Numbered from the stretch's first letter, positions 44,500-54,524 are shown. The stretch is 64,000 bases of DNA from Synechocystis sp. PCC 7509 (GCF_000332075.2 NZ_ALVU02000001.1:3732324-3796323); one strand, 5' to 3'. A program made the numbers and translations. The notes: generated from the sequence alone by a model not told the origin.

Positions 44500-45549
44500 A
44501 TGGATTCCATCGAAATAGCTGATAGCACTACTACAAAAAAACCTGTGCGACCGCGTTTGGCGCTGCCCATCGGCGATCCAGCCGGGATAGGATTAGAAGT
44601 AACTTTGCAAGCGCTCAACGACCCAGAGGTTACAGCAAACTGTGATGTAACGGTAATAGGCGATCGCACTTTTTTAACCGAACTATTAAAAGTCGAGCCG
44701 CAAAAGTATATACACCCAAGTAAATTAACTATTATTGAAGTTCCGTGTAGCGGACAAATAACAGTTGGGATAGGGAATGCGGCTAGTGGAGAAGCAAGCT
44801 TTAGGTATTTAGAAAAAGCGATCGCGCTCACCTTAGCCGGAGAATTTGACGCTATTGTAACAGCACCGATTGCTAAATCGGCATGGAAAGCGGCGGGACA
44901 CAATTATCCTGGACAAACGGAACTATTAGCTGAAAAAGCAGGAGTAGAAAAGTTTGGGATGTTATTTGTGGGTACATCGCCTCATACAGGCTGGACGCTG
45001 CGAACATTACTTGCGACCACACATATACCTTTAAGACAGGTAGCAGACACCCTCACACCGCAGCTAATGGCAGCTAAACTCGATTTATTGTTAGAGAGCT
45101 TGGACAAATATTTTGGGATAACAAAACCAAGAATTGCGATCGCGGGTTTAAATCCCCATAGTGGAGAACAAGGGCAATTAGGGAAAGAAGAGCAAGAATG
45201 GTTAATACCTTGGCTAGAACAGGAACGCGATCGCCGTCCGGGGTTAGTATTAGACGGGCCAATTCCGCCTGATACCATGTGGGTAAAGCCTGCTCAAGCG
45301 TGGTTTGGGAGCATTGATTCAAAAGCCCACGATGCTTATTTAGCTTTGTATCACGACCAAGGATTGATTCCGGTGAAACAACTAGCCTTTGATCGCGCAG
45401 TAAATACATCAATTGGTTTACCATTTGTTCGTACATCCCCCGATCATGGTACAGCTTTTGACATTGCAGGCTTAGGAATTGCCGATCCAACCAGCATGAA
45501 AGCCGCAATTTTGTTAGCAACAGAAATGATTTCTAGCCAACGTTTTTAA
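44500..45549 (+). CDS. pdxA: 4-hydroxythreonine-4-phosphate dehydrogenase
   Basis: 349 residues. GDPAGIG at ~25, the metal-binding HNYPGQTE and later HDQGLIP and [12 protein letters not shown] segments identify PdxA, which oxidises 4-phosphohydroxy-L-threonine in vitamin B6 synthesis. It is divergent from petM with a 65-bp gap. There is no other pyridoxine gene in the window. Confidence 0.96.
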   Translation: MDSIEIADSTTTKKPVRPRLALPIGDPAGIGLEVTLQALNDPEVTANCDVTVIGDRTFLTELLKVEPQKYIHPSKLTIIEVPCSGQITVGIGNAASGEASFRYLEKAIALTLAGEFDAIVTAPIAKSAWKAAGHNYPGQTELLAEKAGVEKFGMLFVGTSPHTGWTLRTLLATTHIPLRQVADTLTPQLMAAKLDLLLESLDKYFGITKPRIAIAGLNPHSGEQGQLGKEEQEWLIPWLEQERDRRPGLVLDGPIPPDTMWVKPAQAWFGSIDSKAHDAYLALYHDQGLIPVKQLAFDRAVNTSIGLPFVRTSPDHGTAFDIAGLGIADPTSMKAAILLATEMISSQRF

Positions 45550-45671
45550 AAAAAGGCAGGCAGATAGCAGAGATAGGAGCAAGCCAGAAACAAGACCCAA
45601 AGAAAATATTAAAAAATTAATTGGCATCATAGACAACTAGGTCTATTGCCTAGGAACTTCAACACCCAAAG

Positions 45672-45745
45672 AAAACCCCCTTTTGCAGGGGGTTTGGGGG
45701 AGGCAACTCGTCCCCCAATGGGGGGTTTGGGGGGCAGACCCCCCA
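45672..45745. repeat. G/C-run hairpin cluster between pdxA and leuB
   Basis: The 295-bp gap contains three short hairpins of C-run and G-run arms (AACCCCC/GGGGGTT, CCCCCA/TGGGGG, TGGGGGG-CAGA-CCCCCCA). Such interspersed palindromes are common between cyanobacterial genes. The first could terminate pdxA. Confidence 0.6.
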
Positions 45746-45844
45746 AGTCTTGGTTTTTCCTAAAGTAAGCTTGAATTGCACAAGCCCCAATAGAAATAGC
45801 AGAAGTCGCGTATTCTCAAAAAACAGAGTTTTCTAAACATAAAA

Positions 45845-46927
45845 ATGACACAGTACAGGATTACGCTTTTACCAGGAGATGGAATCGGCCCGGAAATCAT
45901 GGCGATCGCACGGGAAGTATTACAAGTAGTAGGACAACAATTCGATCTAAGCTTTGAATTTACCGAAGCTTTAATAGGCGGTGCGGCGATTGATGCGACG
46001 GGCGAACCTTTGCCTTCAGAAACCTTAGATAAATGCCGAGACAGCGACGCAGTAGTATTAGCAGCCATCGGCGGTTATAAATGGGATAACTTACCGCGCC
46101 ATTTGCGCCCAGAAACTGGACTATTGGGACTAAGAGCGGGTTTAGGATTATTTGCCAACTTGCGCCCAGCAAAGATTTTACCCCAATTAATTGATGCGTC
46201 TTCTTTGAAAAAAGAAATAGTAGAAGGCGTAGATATTATGGTAGTGCGCGAACTTACCGGGGGCGTATATTTTGGGCAACCAAAGGGAATTTTTACCACC
46301 GAAACCGGGGAAAAACGGGGAGTAAATACAATGGCTTACACCGAAAGCGAAATTGATCGCATTGGGAGAGTTGGATTTGAAACCGCACTTAAACGGGGTA
46401 AAAAACTTTGCTCGGTAGATAAAGCAAACGTTTTAGACGTTTCGCAACTGTGGCGCGATCGCATTAACGAACTTGCTAAAGAATACCCCAATGTTGAACT
46501 ATCCCACCTGTATGTAGATAACGCCGCCATGCAGCTAATTCGCTACCCCAAACAGTTCGATACAATTGTTACGGGTAATTTGTTTGGAGACATCCTTTCT
46601 GATGCCGCAGCCATGCTTACGGGCAGCATCGGTATGTTACCATCGGCAAGTTTAGGAACTGCTGGAACTCCTGGAGTATTTGAACCCGTGCATGGTTCAG
46701 CGCCCGATATTGCTGGGAAAGATTTGGCAAATCCCATCGCTCAAGTATTAAGTGTGGCGATGATGTTACGCTACGCCCTCAACCAACCACAAGCGAGCGA
46801 TCGCATTGAGCAAGCAGTAATGAAAGTATTAGATAATGGCGATCGCACCGGGGATATTATGGCTACAGGGATGAATCAATTAGGCTGTAAAGCTATGGGT
46901 GAAGCGATAATTAAAGCCTTAGATTAA
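45845..46927 (+). CDS. leuB: 3-isopropylmalate dehydrogenase
   Basis: 360 residues, full length. [10 protein letters not shown] (~9-18), the substrate Arg-containing [16 protein letters not shown] and the conserved [13 protein letters not shown] and [15 protein letters not shown] identify LeuB, which oxidatively decarboxylates 3-isopropylmalate in leucine synthesis. The next gene starts 9 bp after its stop, so the two may be cotranscribed. Confidence 0.97.
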   Translation: MTQYRITLLPGDGIGPEIMAIAREVLQVVGQQFDLSFEFTEALIGGAAIDATGEPLPSETLDKCRDSDAVVLAAIGGYKWDNLPRHLRPETGLLGLRAGLGLFANLRPAKILPQLIDASSLKKEIVEGVDIMVVRELTGGVYFGQPKGIFTTETGEKRGVNTMAYTESEIDRIGRVGFETALKRGKKLCSVDKANVLDVSQLWRDRINELAKEYPNVELSHLYVDNAAMQLIRYPKQFDTIVTGNLFGDILSDAAAMLTGSIGMLPSASLGTAGTPGVFEPVHGSAPDIAGKDLANPIAQVLSVAMMLRYALNQPQASDRIEQAVMKVLDNGDRTGDIMATGMNQLGCKAMGEAIIKALD

Positions 46928-46936
46928 TTAAAAACT

Positions 46937-47758
46937 ATGGATACTTTACTTACATTACCCGCCTTTTTCGTTGTTTTTGTACTGGGAGCATCCATAGGCA
47001 GTTTTTTAAACGTAGTTATTTATCGAGTACCCGCCGGATTATCGGTACTTTATCCGCCCTCTCGCTGCCCGAAATGCTTGCATAAACTTGGCTTAAGAGA
47101 GAATGTCCCGGTTTTCGGCTGGTTGGCGTTAGGTGGGCGTTGTCGTCATTGTCAAACAAAAATTTCCCCGCGTTACCCAATAGTTGAAGCCGTTACCGGA
47201 ATAATATTTTTGTGCGTATTTTGGCAGTTTGATGTCTCAATTCAAACTCTCGGTTATTGGACGTTTTGCAGTTGGTTACTAGCGCTATCAATCATCGATC
47301 TCGATACCATGACTTTACCTGACCCCTTAACGCAATCAGGAGTAATTTTAGGGCTAATTTTTCAGTTTGCGGTTGGGTATACAGCACAAAATAGCTTGAC
47401 TGGAGCAATAAATCAGTTAATGGCTGGAATTATTGGCGCAGTAGTAGGAATTTGGTTATTAAACTTAATTACTATATTTGGCTCTTTTTTTCTTGGACAG
47501 GCGGCGATGGGTTGGGGAGATAGTAAATTGGCGGCAATGATGGGCGCTTGGTTAGGATGGAAATATTTACTTTTAGCTTGCTTTATTGCTTGCGCTTTAG
47601 GGGCGTTTATGGGCGGTGGGGCGATCGCACTTAAAATTATTAATCGACGGCAACCTATGCCCTTTGGGCCTTTCCTGGCAATGGGATCTGCGATCGTTGT
47701 ATTTTGGGGTGAATTACTTTTAACTACTTACTGGCGCTGGTTTTTCCCAATTAGCTAA
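46937..47758 (+). CDS. pilD: Type IV prepilin peptidase
   Basis: 273 residues, about eight membrane helices. The N-terminal cytoplasmic loop has four Cys (44, 47, 69, 72) for methylation/zinc function. Catalytic aspartates lie in IDLDTMTLPD (~121) and GWGDSK (GxGD). It cleaves prepilin leader peptides and methylates the new N-terminus for type IV pili and competence pseudopili. Confidence 0.96.
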   Translation: MDTLLTLPAFFVVFVLGASIGSFLNVVIYRVPAGLSVLYPPSRCPKCLHKLGLRENVPVFGWLALGGRCRHCQTKISPRYPIVEAVTGIIFLCVFWQFDVSIQTLGYWTFCSWLLALSIIDLDTMTLPDPLTQSGVILGLIFQFAVGYTAQNSLTGAINQLMAGIIGAVVGIWLLNLITIFGSFFLGQAAMGWGDSKLAAMMGAWLGWKYLLLACFIACALGAFMGGGAIALKIINRRQPMPFGPFLAMGSAIVVFWGELLLTTYWRWFFPIS

Positions 47759-47818
47759 ACCCTTGCTCCCTTTCGAGTAAGATCGTAATGCTTAATTTAA
47801 CCTGAGTTCTTTACTCCC

Positions 47819-48757
47819 ATGTCCCTGTTTGATTGGTTCGCAAATCGCCGCAAAACTGAATCTACAAATAAAGAACCCCAACGTGATATTGCCGACGGAC
47901 TCTGGAATAAGTGCGTAGCTTGCTCTGTACTTGCCTATACCAAAGACTTACGCGCTAATCAAATGGTTTGTTTGGAATGTGGTCATCATGTCCGCGTTGA
48001 TAGCGACGAGCGCATTCGCCAGCTAATTGATGCTCATAGTTGGAATCCCATCAATGAAAACTTGTATCCCCTCGATCCATTAGAATTTCGCGATCGCAAA
48101 CCCTACAGCGATAGATTAAAAGAAACTCAACAAAAAACTGGCTTAATCGACGCGGTACAAACAGGCATCGGTAAATTAGATGGATTGCCTGTTGCTTTGG
48201 GGGTAATGGATTTTCGATTTATGGGCGGTAGTATGGGTTCGGTCGTTGGTGAAAAACTTACCCGCTTAATTGAACAAGCTACCCTTAGTCGCTATCCGGC
48301 AATTATTATTTGCGCCTCTGGTGGAGCAAGAATGCAAGAAGGAATGTTAAGCCTAATGCAAATGGCAAAAATATCGGCGGCGCTAGAACGCCATCGAGAA
48401 GCCAAGCTACTATACATTCCCATATTAACAAATCCTACCACTGGAGGAGTTACAGCAAGTTTTGCCATGCTAGGAGACTTAATTATCGCCGAACCCAAAG
48501 CTACAATTGGCTTTGCAGGACGTAGAGTAATCGAGCAAACTATCCGCGAAAAATTGCCGGAGGAATTTCAAACGGCTGAAGATTTATTGCGTCACGGGTT
48601 TATTGATGCGATCGTCCCGCGTCCGCAATTAAAAAAAACCTTAGCTCAACTGATTTGCTTGCACCAGCCGATTACAACTACACCCCCTGTAACACAATGG
48701 CATAGTACGATTGACCAAGCTTCAGCGCCAGAGGCGATCGCCCCACAGCCAATTTAG
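47819..48757 (+). CDS. accD: Acetyl-CoA carboxylase, carboxyltransferase beta subunit
   Basis: 312 residues. A Cys4 zinc ribbon (Cys32, 35, 51, 54) precedes a crotonase-type domain with [19 protein letters not shown] and the oxyanion-hole GGARMQEG and [13 protein letters not shown]. With AccA it transfers the carboxyl from biotin to acetyl-CoA in fatty-acid synthesis. It starts ATG after a short gap. Confidence 0.97.
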   Translation: MSLFDWFANRRKTESTNKEPQRDIADGLWNKCVACSVLAYTKDLRANQMVCLECGHHVRVDSDERIRQLIDAHSWNPINENLYPLDPLEFRDRKPYSDRLKETQQKTGLIDAVQTGIGKLDGLPVALGVMDFRFMGGSMGSVVGEKLTRLIEQATLSRYPAIIICASGGARMQEGMLSLMQMAKISAALERHREAKLLYIPILTNPTTGGVTASFAMLGDLIIAEPKATIGFAGRRVIEQTIREKLPEEFQTAEDLLRHGFIDAIVPRPQLKKTLAQLICLHQPITTTPPVTQWHSTIDQASAPEAIAPQPI

Positions 48758-48832
48758 GCTAGCAAATTGCGCTCGCTACATGATATTGATATTAAAGTGG
48801 CTTAATCTCTATTTATTACTGAATTATTTACT

Positions 48833-49027
48833 ATGGGTTTTGCAGACTTGTCCATTGCTGAAATAGCGGCGGACTATAACCTCTCCGAAGCGGAGGTACT
48901 TTCTCTGTGTGACCAGTTGGGAATCGCTTACAAATCCTCTAAAACTCGTCTAGCTTTAGAAGATGCCAAAATAATCCTTTCCCACATCTTGACGCAAAGA
49001 CAGTCTTCAACTAATCAACAAGATTAA
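48833..49027 (+). CDS. Small cyanobacterial HTH-like protein
   Basis: 64 residues. MGFADLSIAEIAADYNLSEA then VLSLCDQLGIAYKSSKTRLA and LEDAKIILSHIL follow the IF2-N/translation-initiation-like helix pattern found in small cyanobacterial proteins. The true function is unknown. It lies between accD and psbV on the same strand. Confidence 0.75.
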   Translation: MGFADLSIAEIAADYNLSEAEVLSLCDQLGIAYKSSKTRLALEDAKIILSHILTQRQSSTNQQD

Positions 49028-49223
49028 AAGGCGATCAACTTTACATAAATACAAAAAGTTATTAAGTTACATGGCATTTTGCCTTGTTGGTAGCGACTTT
49101 GGCGAAAAATAAGAACCGCAGCCGAATTTATTACCTGTGGTTTTTGCTCGAACAACAGTAATCAAGAGAATTAAGCCCATGATAAATAGCTGTATTCGGA
49201 GTCGAAACTTTTGAAGGGGAACT

Positions 49224-49715
49224 ATGTTTAAAAAAACGATCGCTTTAGTGATGGCAACTTTACTACTAGCTTTTGGGCTAGTTGTGGGTCGTGCGACCGC
49301 AGTAGAACTTAGCGAAGCTGTGCGGACAGTGCCATTAAACGGTCAAGGAGATACAACAGTACTCAATCTCAAGCAAGTTCAAGAAGGCAAACGCTTATTT
49401 AACTATGCTTGCGCTCAGTGTCATGCTGGGGGCGTAACTAAAACAAATCAAAACGTCGGACTCGATCCCGAAGCCCTAGCTTTAGCAACTCCACCCCGCA
49501 ATAACATTGAAGGATTAGTAGATTACTTGCATAATCCAACAACTTACGACGGGGAGGAAGAAATAGCGGAATTGCACCCCAGTACCAAGAGTGCAGATAT
49601 TTACGCAGCCATGAGAAATCTATCGGAAGACGATCTAGTAGCAATTTCCGGTCACATCTTACTACAACCAAAAATTGTCGGTGATAAGTGGGGCGGCGGC
49701 AAAATTTACTACTAA
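49224..49715 (+). CDS. psbV: Cytochrome c-550 of photosystem II
   Basis: 163 residues. A 26-residue signal peptide ends at ATA/VELSEAV; the mature 137-residue lumenal protein has the CxxCH at Cys63-Cys66-His67. The second axial ligand His118 lies in ELHPS. Subtracting the leader, these are His41 and His92, exactly the known PsbV ligands. It stabilises the oxygen-evolving complex. It is followed 99 bp on by a paralogue. Confidence 0.97.
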   Translation: MFKKTIALVMATLLLAFGLVVGRATAVELSEAVRTVPLNGQGDTTVLNLKQVQEGKRLFNYACAQCHAGGVTKTNQNVGLDPEALALATPPRNNIEGLVDYLHNPTTYDGEEEIAELHPSTKSADIYAAMRNLSEDDLVAISGHILLQPKIVGDKWGGGKIYY

Positions 49716-49739
49716 AGCCAACTTGAAGAAGTAATCAAT

Positions 49740-49769
49740 AGTAGGGGCGCAAGGCCTTGCGCCCCTACT
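49740..49769. repeat. 30-bp perfect palindrome between psbV and psbV2
   Basis: A palindrome of GTAGGGGCGCAAGG and its reverse complement with flanking A/T. It is of a kind scattered in cyanobacterial genomes and may act as a terminator for psbV. Confidence 0.65.
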
Positions 49770-49814
49770 TTAAATCGGTATATTAAAAAAATAATTAAGG
49801 TTGAACTCTATAAA

Positions 49815-50294
49815 ATGCTACGTCGATTGTGTTGTGTTATTGCCATAATTTTAATTTCCATCTTCCAGACTTACCCCGCTACTGCTGCCAATATCGATCG
49901 CTATTTAGTCCGTTTCTTGCACGTCACCGCTCCTATAGATTTAGTATTGAACGAAAACGGGGAAACGCGATCGTATTCTCCCGAAGCCTTAACGCGCGGC
50001 AAAGAACTATTTGAAAACAGTTGCTTAAACTGCCATGTAGGGGGCGCGACGTTGCCCGATCCGCAAGTTTCTTTATCTATGCCCAAACTCAAAGGCGCAA
50101 CCCCTCCCCGCGATAATATCAATAGTTTAGTAACTTACCTAAGACGACCAATGGTTTACGACGGTAGCAGCGAAACTTTTTGGTGTCGTCAAGTGCCGGA
50201 AAGTTGGATGAATCAAGACCAAATAGAGAGTTTGGCGGCTTTTGTGCTGACGGCGGCTCAAAAAGCTCCGGGCTGGGGTACGGATAAATTGTAG
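49815..50294 (+). CDS. psbV2: Cytochrome c-550-like protein PsbV2
   Basis: 159 residues with a signal peptide ending ~25. CxxCH at Cys70-Cys73-His74. At the position of the PsbV second heme ligand His, this protein has Cys124 (TFWCRQVP), matching the known His/Cys ligation of PsbV2 with low redox potential. It shares the PPRxNI and VTYL/YDG framework with psbV. Location just after psbV is usual for cyanobacteria that have it. The in vivo role is uncertain. Confidence 0.9.
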   Translation: MLRRLCCVIAIILISIFQTYPATAANIDRYLVRFLHVTAPIDLVLNENGETRSYSPEALTRGKELFENSCLNCHVGGATLPDPQVSLSMPKLKGATPPRDNINSLVTYLRRPMVYDGSSETFWCRQVPESWMNQDQIESLAAFVLTAAQKAPGWGTDKL

Positions 50295-50390
50295 ATTTAA
50301 CTTAAGTATCTAAGGCGCGATCGCGCTATTGCTGTACCTAGAAACGGTATTATTGAATAACAAAGGTCAACTTTTTGGAGAAAAAAAACT

Positions 50391-50807
50391 ATGAAATTGA
50401 TTGCTGCAACTCTACGGCGCTGCGGTTTAGTAGTATTGGCAATGGTAGCGCTAGTGAGCAGCTTTGCTTTATTTACCCCCTCGGCGGCGGCGGAAACCTA
50501 TCAAGTCAAACTAGGTTCAGATAAAGGAATGCTAGTTTTTGACCCTGCCAAACTAACTATCAAGTCTGGCGATACCGTTGAATGGGTAAACAATAAAGTT
50601 CCCCCCCATAACGTTGTTTTTGATGCCGCTAACAACCCCACCAAAAGCGCTGATGTAGCTAAAGGCTTGTCTCACAAGCAATTACTCATGACTCCTGGAC
50701 AAACTGTAAAAACAACTTTTTCCGAAACAGCCCCCGGAGATTATAGCTACTACTGCGAACCCCACCGTGGCGCAGGCATGATTGGCAAAATCACTGTAGC
50801 TGAATAA
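50391..50807 (+). CDS. petE: Plastocyanin
   Basis: 138 residues. A signal peptide ends SAAA (34), leaving a 104-residue mature protein. Copper ligands: His73 (PPHNV), Cys122, His125 and Met130 (YYCEPHRGAGM). It carries electrons from b6f to photosystem I in the lumen when copper is available. A terminator follows and petJ lies just downstream. Confidence 0.97.
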   Translation: MKLIAATLRRCGLVVLAMVALVSSFALFTPSAAAETYQVKLGSDKGMLVFDPAKLTIKSGDTVEWVNNKVPPHNVVFDAANNPTKSADVAKGLSHKQLLMTPGQTVKTTFSETAPGDYSYYCEPHRGAGMIGKITVAE

Positions 50808-50853
50808 AGTCTTAGTTTCCCTTTTAGGTTGAAACTTAGCTGATAATTCTATA

Positions 50854-50892
50854 AAAGGGAAAAGGTTATTGAAAGTAAAACCTTTTCCCTTT
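50854..50892 (+). terminator. petE terminator
   Basis: AAAGGGAAAAGGTT (50854-50867) and AACCTTTTCCCTTT (50879-50892) are perfect 14-bp arms with an 11-nt loop, 47 bp after the petE stop. A TTG that could open a longer petJ lies in the loop. Confidence 0.9.
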
Positions 50893-50928
50893 GATCATTT
50901 TTACCAGTGCAGCCCTAGGAGAAAAACT

Positions 50929-51267
50929 TTGCCCTTCTTACGGTTAGCTTTGGTGCAACTGGCTTTAGGGATTTTTGCCGCCCTACTTTTAGGTAATCTT
51001 GCTTTAGCAGTGCAAACAAATCGCGGCGGAGAAATTTTTGGTCAGCACTGCGCCGCTTGTCATCTTGGCGGCGGTAATATTGTGATTGAAGATAAAAATT
51101 CGCATATTTCAGCGCTGGCAAAGTACAAGATGGATTCTACTCGCGCGATCGCAAGTCAAGTAAAGCATGGTAAAAAAGCCATGCCAGCATTTATTGGTAG
51201 ATTAAGCGACTTTCAAATTGAAGAAATTGCTATTTATGTTTTAGAGCAAGCCAAAAAAGGCTGGTAG
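50929..51267 (+). CDS. petJ: Cytochrome c6
   Basis: 112 residues from TTG 50929, chosen because AGGAG lies 7 nt upstream, whereas the longer frame begins in the petE terminator hairpin. A signal peptide ends LALA near 27; the mature protein has CAACH at 41-45 and Met ligand in KAMPAF. The last helix ends EQAKKGW as in c6. It replaces plastocyanin when copper is scarce. In most cyanobacteria petE and petJ are not adjacent. Confidence 0.87.
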   Translation: MPFLRLALVQLALGIFAALLLGNLALAVQTNRGGEIFGQHCAACHLGGGNIVIEDKNSHISALAKYKMDSTRAIASQVKHGKKAMPAFIGRLSDFQIEEIAIYVLEQAKKGW

Positions 51268-51368
51268 ATTTTGAAATTAAGCTAACAAATCCTTCCGCAG
51301 GCTAGAAGCTACCGAACTGAAAATTGGTTATTGTATTGCCAGTTTCAAAATAATGGAAATAAGCTGGC

Positions 51369-52085
51369 ATGGTTCCAATTAGAGACAATAACCCGACAAC
51401 AATTACTCCTTACGTTACTTTTGGGCTAATTGCTGCAAATATTCTTGCTTTTCTATTTGAGGCAACTTTACCTCCTCAAGAATTAGATGGATTTTTTCAT
51501 TTAGCGGCGGTAGTACCAAGAGAATTAACCGCAAGTTTCGGCGGTATAGCTGTAAATCAACCCGTACCTGAATGGATCACCCTATTTACTTCGCAATTTC
51601 TGCACGGCGGTATATTACATTTGGGCGGTAATATGCTGTTTTTATGGATTTTTGGTAATAATGTTGAAGACCGTTTAGGTCATGTTAAGTATTTAATTTT
51701 TTATCTGGCTTGCGGTGTACTAGCGGGCTTGACGCAGTGGTTTTTCTCGCAAAACTCCGGGATTCCATCTTTGGGCGCGAGTGGGGCGATCGCAGGGGTC
51801 ATGGGCGCTTATATTCTCCGCTTTCCCCGCGCTGAAGTTTTAACTTTAATTCCTTTGGGTTTATTCTTCCCGGCGGTACGAGTGCCGGCGTTTTATTTTC
51901 TAGGATTTTGGTTTTTGCAACAAGCATTTTACGGATTTGCCAGTTTTGAAGCCCAAACAAATATTGGCATGGAAAGCGGTGGAATTGCTTACTGGGCGCA
52001 CGCTGGCGGCTTTGTGTTTGGAGCGATTTTAGGCCCGTTACTTGGACTATTTGAACCGACCCCAGAAGAAAAAGCTTATTTATAA
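51369..52085 (+). CDS. Rhomboid-family intramembrane serine protease (copy 1)
   Basis: 238 residues, six membrane helices. GASGAIAGVMG holds the catalytic Ser (~137), and His in AHAGGFVFGA (~213) is the second residue. The loop-1 WR-like and GGNMLFLWIFGNNVEDRLG motif is intact. It is followed 40 bp on by a close paralogue. The substrate is unknown. Confidence 0.93.
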   Translation: MVPIRDNNPTTITPYVTFGLIAANILAFLFEATLPPQELDGFFHLAAVVPRELTASFGGIAVNQPVPEWITLFTSQFLHGGILHLGGNMLFLWIFGNNVEDRLGHVKYLIFYLACGVLAGLTQWFFSQNSGIPSLGASGAIAGVMGAYILRFPRAEVLTLIPLGLFFPAVRVPAFYFLGFWFLQQAFYGFASFEAQTNIGMESGGIAYWAHAGGFVFGAILGPLLGLFEPTPEEKAYL

Positions 52086-52125
52086 CGACAAAATATAAAA
52101 AGACTTAATTTAGGAATAATTACCT

Positions 52126-52812
52126 GTGGTTCCATTACGAGATAATAATCCGATCTCCATTACCCCGTTTGTTACCTACGGGTTATTTATTGCCAACATT
52201 GCTGTTTTTGTGTATCAACTAAGCTTGTCAGAGGCGCAATTAGAGAGTTTTTTTCATGTTGCAGCGATGGTTCCCTGCGAATTGTCTGGAAGTTGCCCAA
52301 CGGTGGGATCTTTACCCGAATGGATGACGTTATTTACTTCCCAATTTCTGCATGGTGGGTTTCTGCACATTGCAGGTAATATGTTGTTTTTGTGGATCTT
52401 TGGTAACAATATTGAAGATCGGTTAGGACACGTTAAGTATTTAATTTTTTATTTGGGTTGTGGTGCATTAGCAGCTTTGGCGCAGTGGTTTTTCTCGCAA
52501 AGTTCTGGGATTCCGTCTTTGGGGGCGAGTGGGGCGATCGCGGGTATTATGGGGGCGTATGTTCTCCGCTTTCCCCATGCTAAAGTTTTAACCTTAGTTC
52601 CTTTAGGGTTTTTCCTAACTACCTTTAACCTTCCCGCTTATTTATTTTTAGGTTTTTGGTTTCTTCAGCAAGCCTTTTTCAGCTTTGCAAGCTTAGGAGT
52701 ACGAACAAGCGTAGGCATGGAAGGCGGCGGAATTGCTTATTGGGCGCACGCTGGAGGGTTTGTAGTTGGGGCGGTGTTGGGCCCAATGTTAGGGCTAATG
52801 AGACGCGATTAG
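52126..52812 (+). CDS. Rhomboid-family intramembrane serine protease (copy 2)
   Basis: 228 residues, GTG start in the same MVPLRDNN context as copy 1. The helices and catalytic Ser (GASGAIAGIMG) and His (AHAGGFVVGA) are conserved. Roughly 65% identical by eye to copy 1 except in the first loop, so it is a tandem duplication. An ABC permease gene converges with it 2 bp away. Confidence 0.93.
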   Translation: MVPLRDNNPISITPFVTYGLFIANIAVFVYQLSLSEAQLESFFHVAAMVPCELSGSCPTVGSLPEWMTLFTSQFLHGGFLHIAGNMLFLWIFGNNIEDRLGHVKYLIFYLGCGALAALAQWFFSQSSGIPSLGASGAIAGIMGAYVLRFPHAKVLTLVPLGFFLTTFNLPAYLFLGFWFLQQAFFSFASLGVRTSVGMEGGGIAYWAHAGGFVVGAVLGPMLGLMRRD

Positions 52813-52814
52813 TG

Positions 52815-54524
52815 CTAGGGAAGTAAAGCTTTAGGGGGTGCAAACAAACCAATGGAGTTAGAAGCACCCGCTTTTTTTAACTGACGGCTTATTTGCACTG
52901 AACACAAAGTAAGTAAGCTCAATTGTCCTAGTAACGTCAGAAAAATGCTAAATGCCCCAGCTTTCTCAACGGCTGCAAAAGCAAAGATGGTAAATAGCAA
53001 TAAAGTTGGCGTTTGTACAGAGTTTATAGAAAGTAAACCAATTACAAGAGGAGCAAAAATAATTACAGTTAATAAAACACCAATTATCCAAAGTTCCTGT
53101 TGTTTGGTCTGCGTAAGTGCAACTAATTGAGAAATCGCTGCACACACCATAATCAAGCTTAAACTAAGAACTAAAGTCATTAAAGCTGACAATTTATCGC
53201 GGTTGTCCATGCCGAGAATAATCCAGGGGACTAAGATAATAGTTGTAATTGCGGCGTTAAGTGCGATCGCAACTATTGCCGGACTCTTTTCGCCCCACAC
53301 CAAGTCCCGAAGCAGCGATAAATTTAATAAACCCTTGCGGATACTCGGTTTTTGCTTTCTGTATCGCGCCCAATCTATTAAAGCTTGCCTTTGAGGTGTA
53401 AGAGCAATAATTAAGCCGAAAAACACCAAAAAGTTACAGGCTAGTAAAATATAAAAATGGTGTATTAGCCCGGATGGTTCGCCATGAACAGCAAAACCTA
53501 AAACTACTATTTCAAAGCAAGCAACTAATAAATAACTTTGACGTTTACTAAATATAGTTTTAGTAGGACTAGCGAAACGGCGCTGTAAGGCTTGCCAACT
53601 CCAGTAAGTCCATAAGCTGTAATTTAGAATCAAAATGCTGACGACACCCACTATACCCATGCCTACAGGTAAGTTAAACCATTGTAATTTTTCAATCCCT
53701 AAGTCAGAAAATGATGTTGTCGGTTTTATGCCAGTAACCACAATTAAATCCTGAAGAACCAATGCTGGCGAAAATACATCAATCCAATCCAAAGGATCGC
53801 CTGTAACTGGTTTACTTATGCCAGCTAAAATAACCAGAAAAACTATCCCACTCCCCAATAAAGCTTGCAATCTACCTAATACACCAAAGCTAATTAAGCT
53901 TAATAGTAAAGAAAAGCTATAAAAAAATACGCAACTCATCCCTAATACGCCGTAAAAGCTCAAAATCCGAAATAAAGGAATATGTGCAGCAATCCCAGAC
54001 CCCAAATGCAAGGGGAAAGCTAATAGCGCAACTATATAGAGCAGTATCGGTACTCCAAGAATTTTACCCCATAAAATATTTTGAGGCGATCGCGGACTAA
54101 GGCGAATAAAGTTTAGCGTCCCTTTACGTTCTTCGTAAGCTAAGTTATCAATTAGTAAATAAGTTCCGGCTACTAATAAAGCAAATATGCCGATTATACT
54201 TAATGCTAAAAATAAGTCCAGCGACCATCTTTGCCAATCTACAAGCAAATTACCCGTCGCATCTACAAGACAAGTGCGATCGCTACGATAAACAATAGAG
54301 CCTGTACAGTAAAGATGGCTAGAAGGAAAACCCCCTTTATAAACGGTGAGGTCTGTTGTGGGGTGCGGTATACGCAGGAGAAAAGACACCCATAACAAAA
54401 ACTGCCCCAAGATCGATATAGCTCCAGCTAAGATTAAGTTGCGCGGTTTAAGTCGTCCTTTGAGTTCCCTTAGTAGCTGGGGATTCCAATCGCCTATGGA
54501 GTCAAACCAATCTGGTTTTTGCAT
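52815..54524 (-). CDS. ABC-2 type exporter membrane protein
   Basis: 569 residues from MQKPDWFDSIGD (ATG 54524, with GAGAA upstream; the longer frame begins in the adjacent gene). About ten to twelve membrane helices and a large loop after helix 1 (~50-100) with Cys. It has no ATPase motif. The partner ATPase lies just upstream, so the two form an exporter of unknown substrate. The upstream and downstream genes do not indicate it. Confidence 0.82.
   Translation of the reverse strand: MQKPDWFDSIGDWNPQLLRELKGRLKPRNLILAGAISILGQFLLWVSFLLRIPHPTTDLTVYKGGFPSSHLYCTGSIVYRSDRTCLVDATGNLLVDWQRWSLDLFLALSIIGIFALLVAGTYLLIDNLAYEERKGTLNFIRLSPRSPQNILWGKILGVPILLYIVALLAFPLHLGSGIAAHIPLFRILSFYGVLGMSCVFFYSFSLLLSLISFGVLGRLQALLGSGIVFLVILAGISKPVTGDPLDWIDVFSPALVLQDLIVVTGIKPTTSFSDLGIEKLQWFNLPVGMGIVGVVSILILNYSLWTYWSWQALQRRFASPTKTIFSKRQSYLLVACFEIVVLGFAVHGEPSGLIHHFYILLACNFLVFFGLIIALTPQRQALIDWARYRKQKPSIRKGLLNLSLLRDLVWGEKSPAIVAIALNAAITTIILVPWIILGMDNRDKLSALMTLVLSLSLIMVCAAISQLVALTQTKQQELWIIGVLLTVIIFAPLVIGLLSINSVQTPTLLLFTIFAFAAVEKAGAFSIFLTLLGQLSLLTLCSVQISRQLKKAGASNSIGLFAPPKALLP

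Noticed and set aside
45550-45844. G-quadruplex or CRISPR-like array
   Set aside because: The G- and C-runs pair into simple hairpins and there is no repeat-spacer periodicity. No CRISPR array was seen anywhere in the window.
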